Source of the DNA: Muribaculaceae bacterium
GTDB taxonomy: Bacteria; Bacteroidota; Bacteroidia; Bacteroidales; Muribaculaceae
Direction: 5' to 3'
Length of the DNA: 64,000 nt
NCBI GenBank assembly: GCA_023663365.1
Contig: JAMPHP010000001.1
Location: 730,967 to 794,966, forward strand
The notes under the pieces: generated by a model
The model's database searches: none
Told to the model about the DNA's origin: nothing
What the model saw: only the letters and a program-made list of their open reading frames with translations
Shown here: in pieces, positions 1-6,844 of the stretch
How positions within the stretch are numbered: the first letter of the stretch is position 1
Layout: every line of letters starts with the position of its first letter
Translations under genes and position numbers: made by a program

Positions 1-1003
1 CGAAAGCCGAAGTGAGTCCTGACAGTGCAAACGACTGAGTGATGGTCATGAACAGGATGTAGCTGAAGCTGAGCACGAGGCCGATGCCGATGTTCAGGCC
101 CATTCCTCCCTTCTGCTTTTTCACCGAGAGAGTCATGCCTATCACCGTGAGGATAAACGCCGCCGCCGTCATGGCGTAGCGCCTCTCACGCTCGACCTCG
201 AAAGTCTTGATGTTGCCCACCCCGCGCTCTTTCTGCCGCTTGATATACTCGTTCAGCTCGGGCGAGGTCATCTTCTCATGGTCGTTTTTGGCAATGAGGA
301 AGTCGCGAGGCTCGAAAGCAATGCTCGTGTCGCGCTGGCGCCCTTTCTCGATGAACTCGCGGTTGTCGCGGAAGTCGCGCTTCACGTAGTCGAAAACGCG
401 CCACTGGTAGAGTGTGTCCCACTTGATTGTCTGGGCTGTAAGCCTGGATGTGAGGCGCTTGTCGGCGTCAAAACTTTCGAGCGAGAATCGGTGTCCGGTC
501 TTGGTGATGTTGTCGTAGCGGTTCATGTAGGCTATCTGGCCCGGAGCTACCATGAGCATGATGTTGGTGCCGTAGTCCACACGTTTGTTCTTGTAGTAAG
601 TGTTCTGGTAGTTGATGCGCTTTACATTGGCCGGCGGGATTACGTAGGCGCTGAGAAAGAATGATGCCACAGCTATTATCGCAGCCGACACCATATAAGG
701 CCTCAGCAGGCGCTTGAAGCTCATGCCTGTGGAAAGCATGGCTATAATCTCGCTGTTTCCGGCCAGCTTTGAGGTGAAGAAAATCACCGTGATGAAGGTG
801 AACAGCGGCGAGAACTGGTTGGCGAAGTAAGGCAGATAGTTGGCGAAATAATCGAATATCGTGGCCTTCAGCGGTGCTTTGATGAAGGTGTCGAGCTTCT
901 CGTTTATGTCGAACATCACCACGATAGCCAGCAGCAGCATGATGGCGAACACATAGGTGCCGAGGAACTTACGGATGATATATCGGTCGAGAATTTTGAG
1001 CAT
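1..1003 (-). CDS. LptF/LptG-family permease, C-terminus cut by window edge
   Basis: Inner-membrane permease subunit of the lipopolysaccharide export machine (YjgP/YjgQ family). The reading frame opens with ATG at 1003 and runs without a stop to base 1, so about 334 residues are visible and the C-terminal transmembrane bundle lies outside. The N-terminus (MLKILDRYIIRKFLGTYVFA) is the classic start of the family, followed by a hydrophobic helix, a second pair of helices around residues 60-125, and a long periplasmic beta-jellyroll stretch from about residue 135 to 285 before helix 4 (FILTVIGMTLSVKKQKGG). It begins 27 bp downstream of tgt on the same strand and is probably co-transcribed with it, a common pairing in Bacteroidales. 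LptF and LptG cannot be told apart from this fragment, so no symbol is given. Confidence 0.9.
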   Translation of the reverse strand, partial: MLKILDRYIIRKFLGTYVFAIMLLLAIVVMFDINEKLDTFIKAPLKATIFDYFANYLPYFANQFSPLFTFITVIFFTSKLAGNSEIIAMLSTGMSFKRLLRPYMVSAAIIAVASFFLSAYVIPPANVKRINYQNTYYKNKRVDYGTNIMLMVAPGQIAYMNRYDNITKTGHRFSLESFDADKRLTSRLTAQTIKWDTLYQWRVFDYVKRDFRDNREFIEKGRQRDTSIAFEPRDFLIAKNDHEKMTSPELNEYIKRQKERGVGNIKTFEVERERRYAMTAAAFILTVIGMTLSVKKQKGGMGLNIGIGLVLSFSYILFMTITQSFALSGLTSAF

Positions 1004-1030
1004 AAGAAATCGGGTCGGGAAGTGAGGGGG

Positions 1031-2161
1031 TCAGAGTCGGCGTCCGAGACGCTCCACCATATCGGTTTTCCAGGCGTGGAAGTCGCCGGCGATGATGTGC
1101 TTGCGGGCCTCTCCTACGAGCCAAAGGTAGAATGCGAGGTTGTGGATAGATGCTATCTGCATGGCCAGCAGCTCGTTTGCCACGAAGAGATGGCGCACGT
1201 AGGCTTTGGAGTATACGCGGTCGACAATCGAAGGGCCGTCGGCCCAGAGTGGAGAGAAGTCCTTGGCCCACTTCGCATTGCGCATGTTCATGGTGCCCTC
1301 GGGGGTGAAGAGCATGCCGTTTCGGCCGTTTCGTGTTGGCATCACGCAGTCCATCATATCCACTCCGCGGTCGATGGCTTCGAGGATATTGACGGGCGTG
1401 CCCACTCCCATGAGGTAGCGAGGGCGGTCGGCGGGAAGGATTTCATTCACCACATCAATCATATCGTACATCACTTCGGCCGGCTCGCCCACTGCGAGGC
1501 CACCGATAGCGTAGCCGTCGGCACCTAATTCGGCAGCGTGGAAAGCGGCTTCGCGCCGCAGGTCGGGGTAGGTGCAACCTTGCACGATGGGGAAGTACGA
1601 CTGATAGTGCCCGTAGCGCGGCTCAGTGGCTTTGTAGTGCTTCCAACCGCGCTCGAGCCATCGCTTGGTGAGGTCGAGGCTGCGGCGCGTATATGCTCTG
1701 TCGGCGGTGCCGGGGGCACATTCATCGAGCGCCATCATGATGTCGGAGCCTATTGAGCGCTGTATGTCCACCACGTTCTCGGGCGTGAAGAGGTGCTTGG
1801 AGCCGTCGATATGGCTGCGGAAAGTCACGCCTTCCTCGCGCAGCTTGCGTATCTCGCTGAGCGAGAACACCTGGAAGCCGCCGCTGTCGGTGAGGATGGG
1901 TTTCTCCCAGCTGTTGAAGCGGTGCAGACCGCCTGCCTGCTCTATCACGTCCATGCCGGGGCGCAGATAGAGGTGGTATGTGTTGCCCAATATGATCTGG
2001 GCCTTGATGTCGTCGCGGAGCTCGTGCATGTGTACGCCCTTGACCGAGCCCACCGTGCCCACGGGCATGAATATCGGAGTCTCGATTGGTCCGTGGTCGG
2101 TCTCGATAAGGCCGGCTCGGGCATTGCACCCGCCGCATGTATGTTGCAGTGTGAATTTCAT
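1031..2161 (-). CDS. tgt: queuine/preQ1 tRNA-guanine transglycosylase
   Basis: Exchanges guanine-34 for a queuosine precursor in tRNAs with GUN anticodons; the queA gene of the same pathway lies at 56.8-57.9 kb. I start at the ATG at 2161 (376 residues); the preceding codon is only TTG. The TIM-barrel signatures are present: SNARAG-like start, TPIFMPVGTVGSVKGV, LTDSGGFQVFSL (nucleophile/base-binding region), GGLAVGE, and DCVMPTRNGRNG. Oddly, the C-terminal zinc site of the E. coli enzyme (CxCxxC followed by a histidine) is not conserved: where the three cysteines should sit the sequence reads ADGPSIVDRVYSKAY, with only the later His of IASIHN kept. This may be normal for Bacteroidota. A TATCTTTG box at 2180-2187 inside the end of the Nudix gene could supply an internal promoter. 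Confidence 0.95.
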   Translation of the reverse strand: MKFTLQHTCGGCNARAGLIETDHGPIETPIFMPVGTVGSVKGVHMHELRDDIKAQIILGNTYHLYLRPGMDVIEQAGGLHRFNSWEKPILTDSGGFQVFSLSEIRKLREEGVTFRSHIDGSKHLFTPENVVDIQRSIGSDIMMALDECAPGTADRAYTRRSLDLTKRWLERGWKHYKATEPRYGHYQSYFPIVQGCTYPDLRREAAFHAAELGADGYAIGGLAVGEPAEVMYDMIDVVNEILPADRPRYLMGVGTPVNILEAIDRGVDMMDCVMPTRNGRNGMLFTPEGTMNMRNAKWAKDFSPLWADGPSIVDRVYSKAYVRHLFVANELLAMQIASIHNLAFYLWLVGEARKHIIAGDFHAWKTDMVERLGRRL

Positions 2162-2176
2162 CAAAATATTTTTAGC

Positions 2177-2692
2177 CTACAAAGATACAATAAGTTTTTT
2201 AAACCGCATGTATTCCTGCTCGAAGTTTGGCGTGAGGATGCCTTGGCCTATTGCAGCGTCGATTTCACCGGCTGTCCAGAAGCGGCCACCGTCGAGCTCG
2301 TCGGTGGGCTCGGGGATGGTGGAAAGGGTGGTTCGGTAGACGTTGACGAGCTCCCGCTCGCGGTCCGACTCGAATACGTAGGATGTGATGTAGGCGGGCT
2401 CGAAGTCGGTGATGCCGAGCTCTTCGCGGGCTTCGCGGCGCAGAGCGGTGAGCACGTCTTCGCCAAGGTCGATATGGCCACCTACGGCGGTGTCCCACTT
2501 GCCGGGCTGAATGTCTTTCCACTCGGGTCTTTTCTGCAGATACAGTCGGCCTTCGGGGTCGAACACATGAAGGTGCACTACCGGGTGAAGGAGCATACTG
2601 CCACCGTGGCAGGCCCCTCGGGTGGCGGCATCGAGGATGTTGCCCTGCTCGTCGACCACAGGCAGGAGCTCGTCGGCATTGTCGGCTTTCAT
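2177..2692 (-). CDS. Nudix hydrolase, IDI/YfcD-like
   Basis: A 171-residue Nudix hydrolase. The Nudix box is intact (G-x5-E-x7-REAREELGI, around residues 67-90), so a metal-dependent pyrophosphohydrolase activity is expected. The upstream part (VVDEQGNILDAATRGACHGG and LHVFDPEGRLYLQKRP) resembles the YfcD/isopentenyl-diphosphate isomerase-like branch rather than MutT. The substrate cannot be deduced. Its ATG overlaps the stop codon of the FKBP gene by one base (tca at 2692-2694, cat at 2690-2692), so translation is probably coupled. It lies inside the bioB-to-lptG run. Confidence 0.85.
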   Translation of the reverse strand: MKADNADELLPVVDEQGNILDAATRGACHGGSMLLHPVVHLHVFDPEGRLYLQKRPEWKDIQPGKWDTAVGGHIDLGEDVLTALRREAREELGITDFEPAYITSYVFESDRERELVNVYRTTLSTIPEPTDELDGGRFWTAGEIDAAIGQGILTPNFEQEYMRFKKLIVSL

Positions 2693-3084
2693 CAGCTTAC
2701 ACCAAGGAGTTCGATTTCAAAAATGAGCGTTGAGCCGCCGGGGATACCGGGCTGGCTGATTTTGCCATAGGCCTGCTCGGCAGGGATGTAGACCTCCCAT
2801 TTGTCGCCGGTGTGCATCTGCTGCAGGGCGATGATCCAGCCGGGGATTAGCTCACGCAGCCTGAATGCCGGCGCCACGCCCGAGCGGCTGCTGTCGAAGG
2901 TTTTGCCGTTGATAGTCTTTCCGGTGTAGTGCACCGTGACCACACTCCCGCGGCCTGGCACGGGGCCCTTGCCGCTTTTTATACGCTTGAAGTATATGCC
3001 CTTGTCGAGGGCTTCCACGCCGGGTTCGGCAGCTTTTGCGGCAAGCCACTCGCGGTTTTTCTGTATGTATTCCTGTTTTGCCAT
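2692..3084 (-). CDS. FKBP-type peptidyl-prolyl cis-trans isomerase
   Basis: Small single-domain FKBP of 130 residues. The domain runs from about residue 38 to the end (VVTVHYTGKTINGKTFDSS, PGWIIALQQMHTGDKWEVYI, GIPGGSTLIFEIELL), with most active-site aromatic positions of FKBP12-like enzymes kept. There is no signal peptide, so it should act in the cytoplasm. I chose the ATG at 3084, beginning MAKQEYIQKNREW: the longer frame opens with GTG at 3138 and would overlap the regulator gene by about 38 bp, while the ATG starts 16 bp after the regulator stop. The gene is followed directly by the Nudix gene. Confidence 0.9.
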   Translation of the reverse strand: MAKQEYIQKNREWLAAKAAEPGVEALDKGIYFKRIKSGKGPVPGRGSVVTVHYTGKTINGKTFDSSRSGVAPAFRLRELIPGWIIALQQMHTGDKWEVYIPAEQAYGKISQPGIPGGSTLIFEIELLGVS

Positions 3085-3100
3085 CTTTAAGAGAGTGTTT

Positions 3101-3655
3101 CTAAACTTTGTCGAGTGATTTACGTGCACGCTCGCCACTGATGTATGCCGTGGGCGTGAGGCCGGTCACGGCTTTGAACTGACGCGACAGATGAGCGGCG
3201 CTTGAATAGCCTGTGATGTCGGCGATTTCCTCGAGGGTGCGTCCGCCGTAGGCCAGCAGCTCTTTTACGCGCTCAACCTTCTGGGCTATATGGTATTTCT
3301 CGATGGTGCGGCCTTCGAGCTGCGAGAAAATGCGGCTTATGGTGTCGAACGGCACACCTACCTGCTCCTCGATGCAGGCCGAGAGCTTGAGCTTGCACTC
3401 AGCCTCGTCGCGCACATGGTGCATCACGGCGAGCTTGGCACGCTCCACGAGCGACTGCTCCATGTTCTCGATGCGCTCAAATCCGAGGCCCGAAAGCTCG
3501 CCGTCGAGGCTCAATAGCTGCGCGGGTGTGGGGCGGTTCACAAAATCGACGTAGCCGATTTCGACCTTGCGGAAAGGGATGTCAAGCTTGCGGAGCACAT
3601 TCTCAAGCGCGGTCACACAGTGCCGGCACACCATGTTTTTTATCTCTACTCTCAT
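3101..3655 (-). CDS. AraC-family regulator with N-terminal HMA-like CxxC domain
   Basis: A 184-residue protein joining a heavy-metal-associated-type domain to an AraC helix-turn-helix. Residues 1-70 start MRVEIKNMVCRHCVTALENV, with the CxxC metal-binding pair at Cys10 and Cys13 in the usual HMA loop position. Residues about 95-180 form the double HTH (LEGRTIEKYHIAQKVERVKE, then EEIADITGYSSAAHLSRQFK with the typical AraC ending TGLTPTAYI). No sugar-binding cupin is present. The start codon overlaps the stop of the upstream MFS gene in an ATGA (3652-3655), so the pump and the regulator are translationally coupled. Inference: a metal- or thiol-sensing activator of its own operon. This architecture occurs elsewhere in Bacteroidota; its ligand is not obvious here. 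Confidence 0.9.
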   Translation of the reverse strand: MRVEIKNMVCRHCVTALENVLRKLDIPFRKVEIGYVDFVNRPTPAQLLSLDGELSGLGFERIENMEQSLVERAKLAVMHHVRDEAECKLKLSACIEEQVGVPFDTISRIFSQLEGRTIEKYHIAQKVERVKELLAYGGRTLEEIADITGYSSAAHLSRQFKAVTGLTPTAYISGERARKSLDKV

Positions 3656-4794
3656 GCTTTGTACTTGAAATAGAGGATGAATAGAGCCGTAGCTCCTATT
3701 GCGGCACACGGCACGCCCACCAGAGCCGGAGATGCGATCCCGAGACCCATATGGATGGCGGCACCTCCGAGGGCTGCGGCAAGAGCGTTCGACACGTTGA
3801 AAGCTATCTGGATGCCGGCACCGCCGAGCATCTCGCCGCCTTTGGCATAGCGGACGATGAGGTACTGCAGCGGGCCACCGATGCCGAAGAGGCAAGCCGT
3901 GGCAATGAATGTGAGCACCACCAGCGGCAGGCGGTGAGTGGCGCACAGATATATCGAAGGCATCACTATCAGTGCCGCCGTGGCAAGAAGCGCCGTGACA
4001 AGCGCAGCCGAACTGCGGTCGGCCAGTTTTCCGGCCAGTAGGTTGCCCACCACCATGCCTGCTCCGGCCACCACCATAATCCACGACATCGAAGCCTCGC
4101 TGAAGTGGGCCACCTCTGTCATTATGGGGTCGATATAGCTCAGATAAGTGTAAACGCTCGCCTGCCCGAAGAACACGCCTGCGTAGATGAGCCACGGCTG
4201 CGGAGTGCGAAGGAAGCGGAACTGCCCTTTGAGGCCGCTGTCGGGCAGGGCATCGAGGCGTGGCACCCATAGCCTGATGCCTATATAAGCCATCAGACCG
4301 AAGGCTGCCACTATGCCGAAGGCCACACGCCATGAAACTGCCGCACTCACGAAGGTGGCCAAAGGCACGCCCACGAGGTTGGCAACGGTCATGCCGCCGA
4401 CCATCACGGCAACCGCCGAAGCGCCTTTTCCGGCATAGGCGAGGCGTGAGCATACTATTGCCCCGGCTCCGAAGAAAGCACCGTGGGGCAGACCCGACAC
4501 AAAGCGGGCCACAAGAAGTATGGCATAGCCCGGAGAGAGGGCTGTGGCTACGTTGCCGATGAAAATCATGGCCGCCAGCAGCAGCATGAGCTTGCGCAGT
4601 GGCATACGGCGAAGGAAGATAAGGCCCGGTGCGCCCACGGCCACACCGGCGGAGTAGGCCGATATGAGGTGCCCGGCCTTGACAATCGAAACATGCACTT
4701 CCTCGGCTACGGAGCTGAGGATACCCATCATGCCAAACTCGGCTATGCCGAGAGCGAATGTGCCGATGGCAAGCGCTATAAGGCTTTTTTTCAT
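3652..4794 (-). CDS. MFS transporter, AraJ/sugar-efflux type
   Basis: A 380-residue major facilitator with about 12 predicted membrane segments, starting MKKSLIALAIGTFALGIAEF. The N-terminal motif GTFALGIAEFGMMGILSSVA is characteristic of the AraJ/YdhP DHA1 drug and sugar efflux branch, in which many members are annotated arabinose efflux permease. ATG at 4794; the upstream TrmH gene ends at 4791, giving an ATGA overlap, and the HMA-AraC regulator follows with another ATGA overlap. The substrate is unknown. The coupling to a CxxC regulator makes a toxic metal, thiol or drug substrate possible, but nothing in the sequence decides this. Confidence 0.88.
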   Translation of the reverse strand: MKKSLIALAIGTFALGIAEFGMMGILSSVAEEVHVSIVKAGHLISAYSAGVAVGAPGLIFLRRMPLRKLMLLLAAMIFIGNVATALSPGYAILLVARFVSGLPHGAFFGAGAIVCSRLAYAGKGASAVAVMVGGMTVANLVGVPLATFVSAAVSWRVAFGIVAAFGLMAYIGIRLWVPRLDALPDSGLKGQFRFLRTPQPWLIYAGVFFGQASVYTYLSYIDPIMTEVAHFSEASMSWIMVVAGAGMVVGNLLAGKLADRSSAALVTALLATAALIVMPSIYLCATHRLPLVVLTFIATACLFGIGGPLQYLIVRYAKGGEMLGGAGIQIAFNVSNALAAALGGAAIHMGLGIASPALVGVPCAAIGATALFILYFKYKA

Positions 4795-5561
4795 GACAAT
4801 CTTGAGCGGAATTGAGAAAGAACAATGGCAGTGGCTGTGGCCACATTGAGGCTTTCCACAGCCTGTGCGTCGGCGGGGTAAGGCGGAATGAAGAGGCGGC
4901 GGTCGATGTGGCGTGCCACGGCATCGGATATGCCGCTGCCTTCGTTGCCCATCACGATCACGCCGCCCTCGGAGAGCTCGTTGCGGTAGATGTTGTCGCC
5001 ATCGAGGAAAGTGCCGTAGATGGGCGCATCGACACCGGCGAGAAAAGCGTCGAGGTCGGTATAGACAACCCGTGTGCGGGCAAGAGCGCCCATGGTGGCC
5101 TGCACCGTCTTGGGGTTGAAAGCATCTACGGTGTCGGTCGATGCCACCACGGTATGCACGCCCATCCAATCGCAGGTGCGGAGTATGGTGCCGAGGTTAC
5201 CGGGGTCCTGCACGCGGTCGAGTGCCACTATAAGCTGAGCGGCGCAGTCGGCGGCCGAAGGGAGCGCCGGCGGCTCGGGCAGCTCGAAGAAGGCTATCAC
5301 GGGCGGTGTGGTGCCCAGGCGGGTAAGCTCGCGCAAGGTATGAGGAGCGGAGGGCACTACGACTGCTCCGGCGGGCAGATCTCTGCCGGCAAGCCACGCT
5401 TCGGAAGCGAAGATGTAGCGCGGAGTGAACGATGCCATGAGCTCGAGCACACACTTACTGCCCTCAGCCACGAAAAGGCCGCTGCGTCGGCGCCCCTTGG
5501 CGTCGTCGAGCGAGGCAAATTCTTTCTTGAGTCGGTTTGTGAGCTGAAAATCAGAAGTCAT
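4791..5561 (-). CDS. TrmH/SpoU-family RNA 2'-O-methyltransferase
   Basis: A 256-residue SPOUT methyltransferase. Residues 1-95 form the L30e-like substrate-binding domain (RLKKEFASLDDAKGRRRSGL, FVAEGSKCVLELM). The SpoU domain carries all three motifs: DRVQDPGNLGTILRTCD near residue 115, VIVMGNEGSGIS near 200, and ESLNVATATAIVLSQFR near the C-terminus, which form the knot that binds SAM. The RNA target (rRNA or tRNA) cannot be read from the sequence. It overlaps the end of bioB by 11 bp and the start of the MFS gene by 4 bp. Confidence 0.92.
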   Translation of the reverse strand: MTSDFQLTNRLKKEFASLDDAKGRRRSGLFVAEGSKCVLELMASFTPRYIFASEAWLAGRDLPAGAVVVPSAPHTLRELTRLGTTPPVIAFFELPEPPALPSAADCAAQLIVALDRVQDPGNLGTILRTCDWMGVHTVVASTDTVDAFNPKTVQATMGALARTRVVYTDLDAFLAGVDAPIYGTFLDGDNIYRNELSEGGVIVMGNEGSGISDAVARHIDRRLFIPPYPADAQAVESLNVATATAIVLSQFRSRLS

Positions 5562-6546
5562 ATCCGGCTTCGTTGATGAGTTTTACATCTTCGGCCATCG
5601 TAGAGCCTATGGTGGTGAGAAGGTCGCCCACGATGGCACCGTTGATACCCGTGCGCATGGCCTTGAGCTGAGCGCTGCGGCTCATGCGGGCGCGACCTCC
5701 GGCAAACCGAAGTTGTGTGGAGGGGTGCGCAAAGCGGAAGAGTGCTACAGTGAGCACTATCTCGTCCTCGCTGATGGGCTCGGTGTGCTCGAGAGGAGTG
5801 CCGGGGATGGGGCAGAGCACATTGATGGGTATTGACACGGGCTCCACCTTGCGCAGCTCTATGGCGAGCTCCATGCGCTGGCGGCGGCTCTCGCCCATGC
5901 CTATGATGCCGCCCGAGCAGATGGCGAAGCCCACTCGGCGGGCTGCTTCGATGGTGGCGAGCTTATCGGCCTGAGTGTGGGTGGAGCAAAGCTCGGGGAA
6001 GTAGGAGGGAGCTGTCTCGAGATTGCAGTGATAGCGACGGGCGCCGGTGCTGTAGAGGCGGCGCAGTTCGTCTTCGCTGAGCAGGCCGAGAGATGCGCAA
6101 GTGTCGATGCCGTCGGTGCGGTGTACTTCTTCGAGGATAGAGCATACGTCGTCGAGCACCTTGCCGTGGGTACCTTTGCCGCTTGCCACCAGAGAGAAAC
6201 GTCCTATGCCGCAGTCGGCATTGTAGCGGGCAACGCGGAGCGCTTCGTCGCGGTCCACCACTTCATAAGTGGTGCAACCGGTGCTGAAGTGAGCCGACTG
6301 CGCACACCACTTGCAGTTCTCGGAGCATCGGCCCGAGCGGGCGTTCACGATAGAGCAGGTGTCGAACTTGGCGGGGCAGAACTTGCGAGTGATGCGTGCC
6401 GCCCCTTCGATCAGGGCTTCTTTTCCGGCTTGGGTGTCGATGTCGGAAAGGGTATATAGAGTGGCCTCGTCGAGACTTTCGCCGGCCATTACGGCAGCGA
6501 GTGCGGCCTCGACGACGGCCTTGTCTTTTGCTTCTTGATTTTCCAT
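5551..6546 (-). CDS. bioB: biotin synthase
   Basis: Radical-SAM enzyme that inserts sulfur into dethiobiotin. The 331-residue protein has the CxxxCxxC iron-sulfur motif at residues 74-81 (CSENCKWC), the GRFSLVASGKG segment, GIIGMGES, and the conserved NVLCPIPGTPLE and RFAGGRARM stretches. The C-terminus ends LINEAGYDF. It is the first gene of the minus-strand run reaching to lptG. No other biotin gene is in the window. The leader between its promoter (6812-6843) and its ATG at 6546 is almost wholly taken up by a MITE-like element whose near end lies only 11 bp from the start codon. Confidence 0.97.
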   Translation of the reverse strand: MENQEAKDKAVVEAALAAVMAGESLDEATLYTLSDIDTQAGKEALIEGAARITRKFCPAKFDTCSIVNARSGRCSENCKWCAQSAHFSTGCTTYEVVDRDEALRVARYNADCGIGRFSLVASGKGTHGKVLDDVCSILEEVHRTDGIDTCASLGLLSEDELRRLYSTGARRYHCNLETAPSYFPELCSTHTQADKLATIEAARRVGFAICSGGIIGMGESRRQRMELAIELRKVEPVSIPINVLCPIPGTPLEHTEPISEDEIVLTVALFRFAHPSTQLRFAGGRARMSRSAQLKAMRTGINGAIVGDLLTTIGSTMAEDVKLINEAGYDF

Positions 6547-6557
6547 TTATGCAATAA

Positions 6558-6796
6558 GAGGGTGTTTCAAAAATTCTTGTTAATTTTAAGCCGGAGAATT
6601 AATTCTCCGAGGCCGAGGGTAATTCTAATTTATCAAAAGGGTGTTGTCAAAGTTTAATAATAGCTTTGTATGCCGTCTTTTTGGCTCCTCCACTCTTCAT
6701 AATCGGTCGCATAGGAAACTATGCTCCCTCTTATTCAGAGCGGATTAGCTCAAAAATCCGGCACTTAAAATTTAACAATAATTTTTAAACGCCCTC
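6558..6796. mobile_element. MITE-like element, 239 bp, in the bioB leader
   Basis: The two ends are imperfect inverted repeats of about 40 bp. The left end begins GAGGGTGTTTCAAAAATTC and continues through TTGTTAATTTTAAG to CCGG; the reverse complement of the right end begins GAGGGCGTTTAAAAATTATT and continues through TGTTAAATTTTAAG to CCGG. Both ends are flanked directly by TAA (6555-6557 and 6797-6799), as expected for a 3-bp target duplication. The interior is non-coding: a perfect palindrome around GGAGAATTAATTCTCC at 6593-6608 and a hairpin GCATAG-GAAA-CTATGC at 6709-6724. No transposase is present, so it would depend on an enzyme elsewhere. The ends match no insertion sequence I can name. 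Confidence 0.6.
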
Positions 6797-6811
6797 TAAG
6801 TTTTTACGGTG

Positions 6812-6843
6812 CAAAATTACTCAACTTTGCCCACACCGCCAAA
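6812..6843 (-). promoter_or_regulatory. promoter for the bioB operon
   Basis: On the minus strand TTTG (6840-6843) is followed after exactly 20 bp by TAATTTTG (6812-6819), a full match to the Bacteroidota -33/-7 consensus. The predicted start is near 6805, just before the MITE-like element, so transcripts would carry that element in the 5' leader. The -33 box lies 2 bp beyond the stop codon of the GH97 gene. Confidence 0.75.
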
Positions 6844-6844
6844 C

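Noticed and set aside
3101..4924. 607-codon minus-strand frame as one protein
   Set aside because: Only the last 184 codons (HMA-AraC) look real; the rest is an arginine/histidine-rich shadow of the MFS and TrmH genes.
6592..6609. Perfect palindrome upstream of bioB as a biotin repressor operator
   Set aside because: It lies inside the MITE-like element between matching terminal repeats and downstream of the predicted start; it does not resemble the BirA site TTGTAAACC-N-GGTTTACAA.
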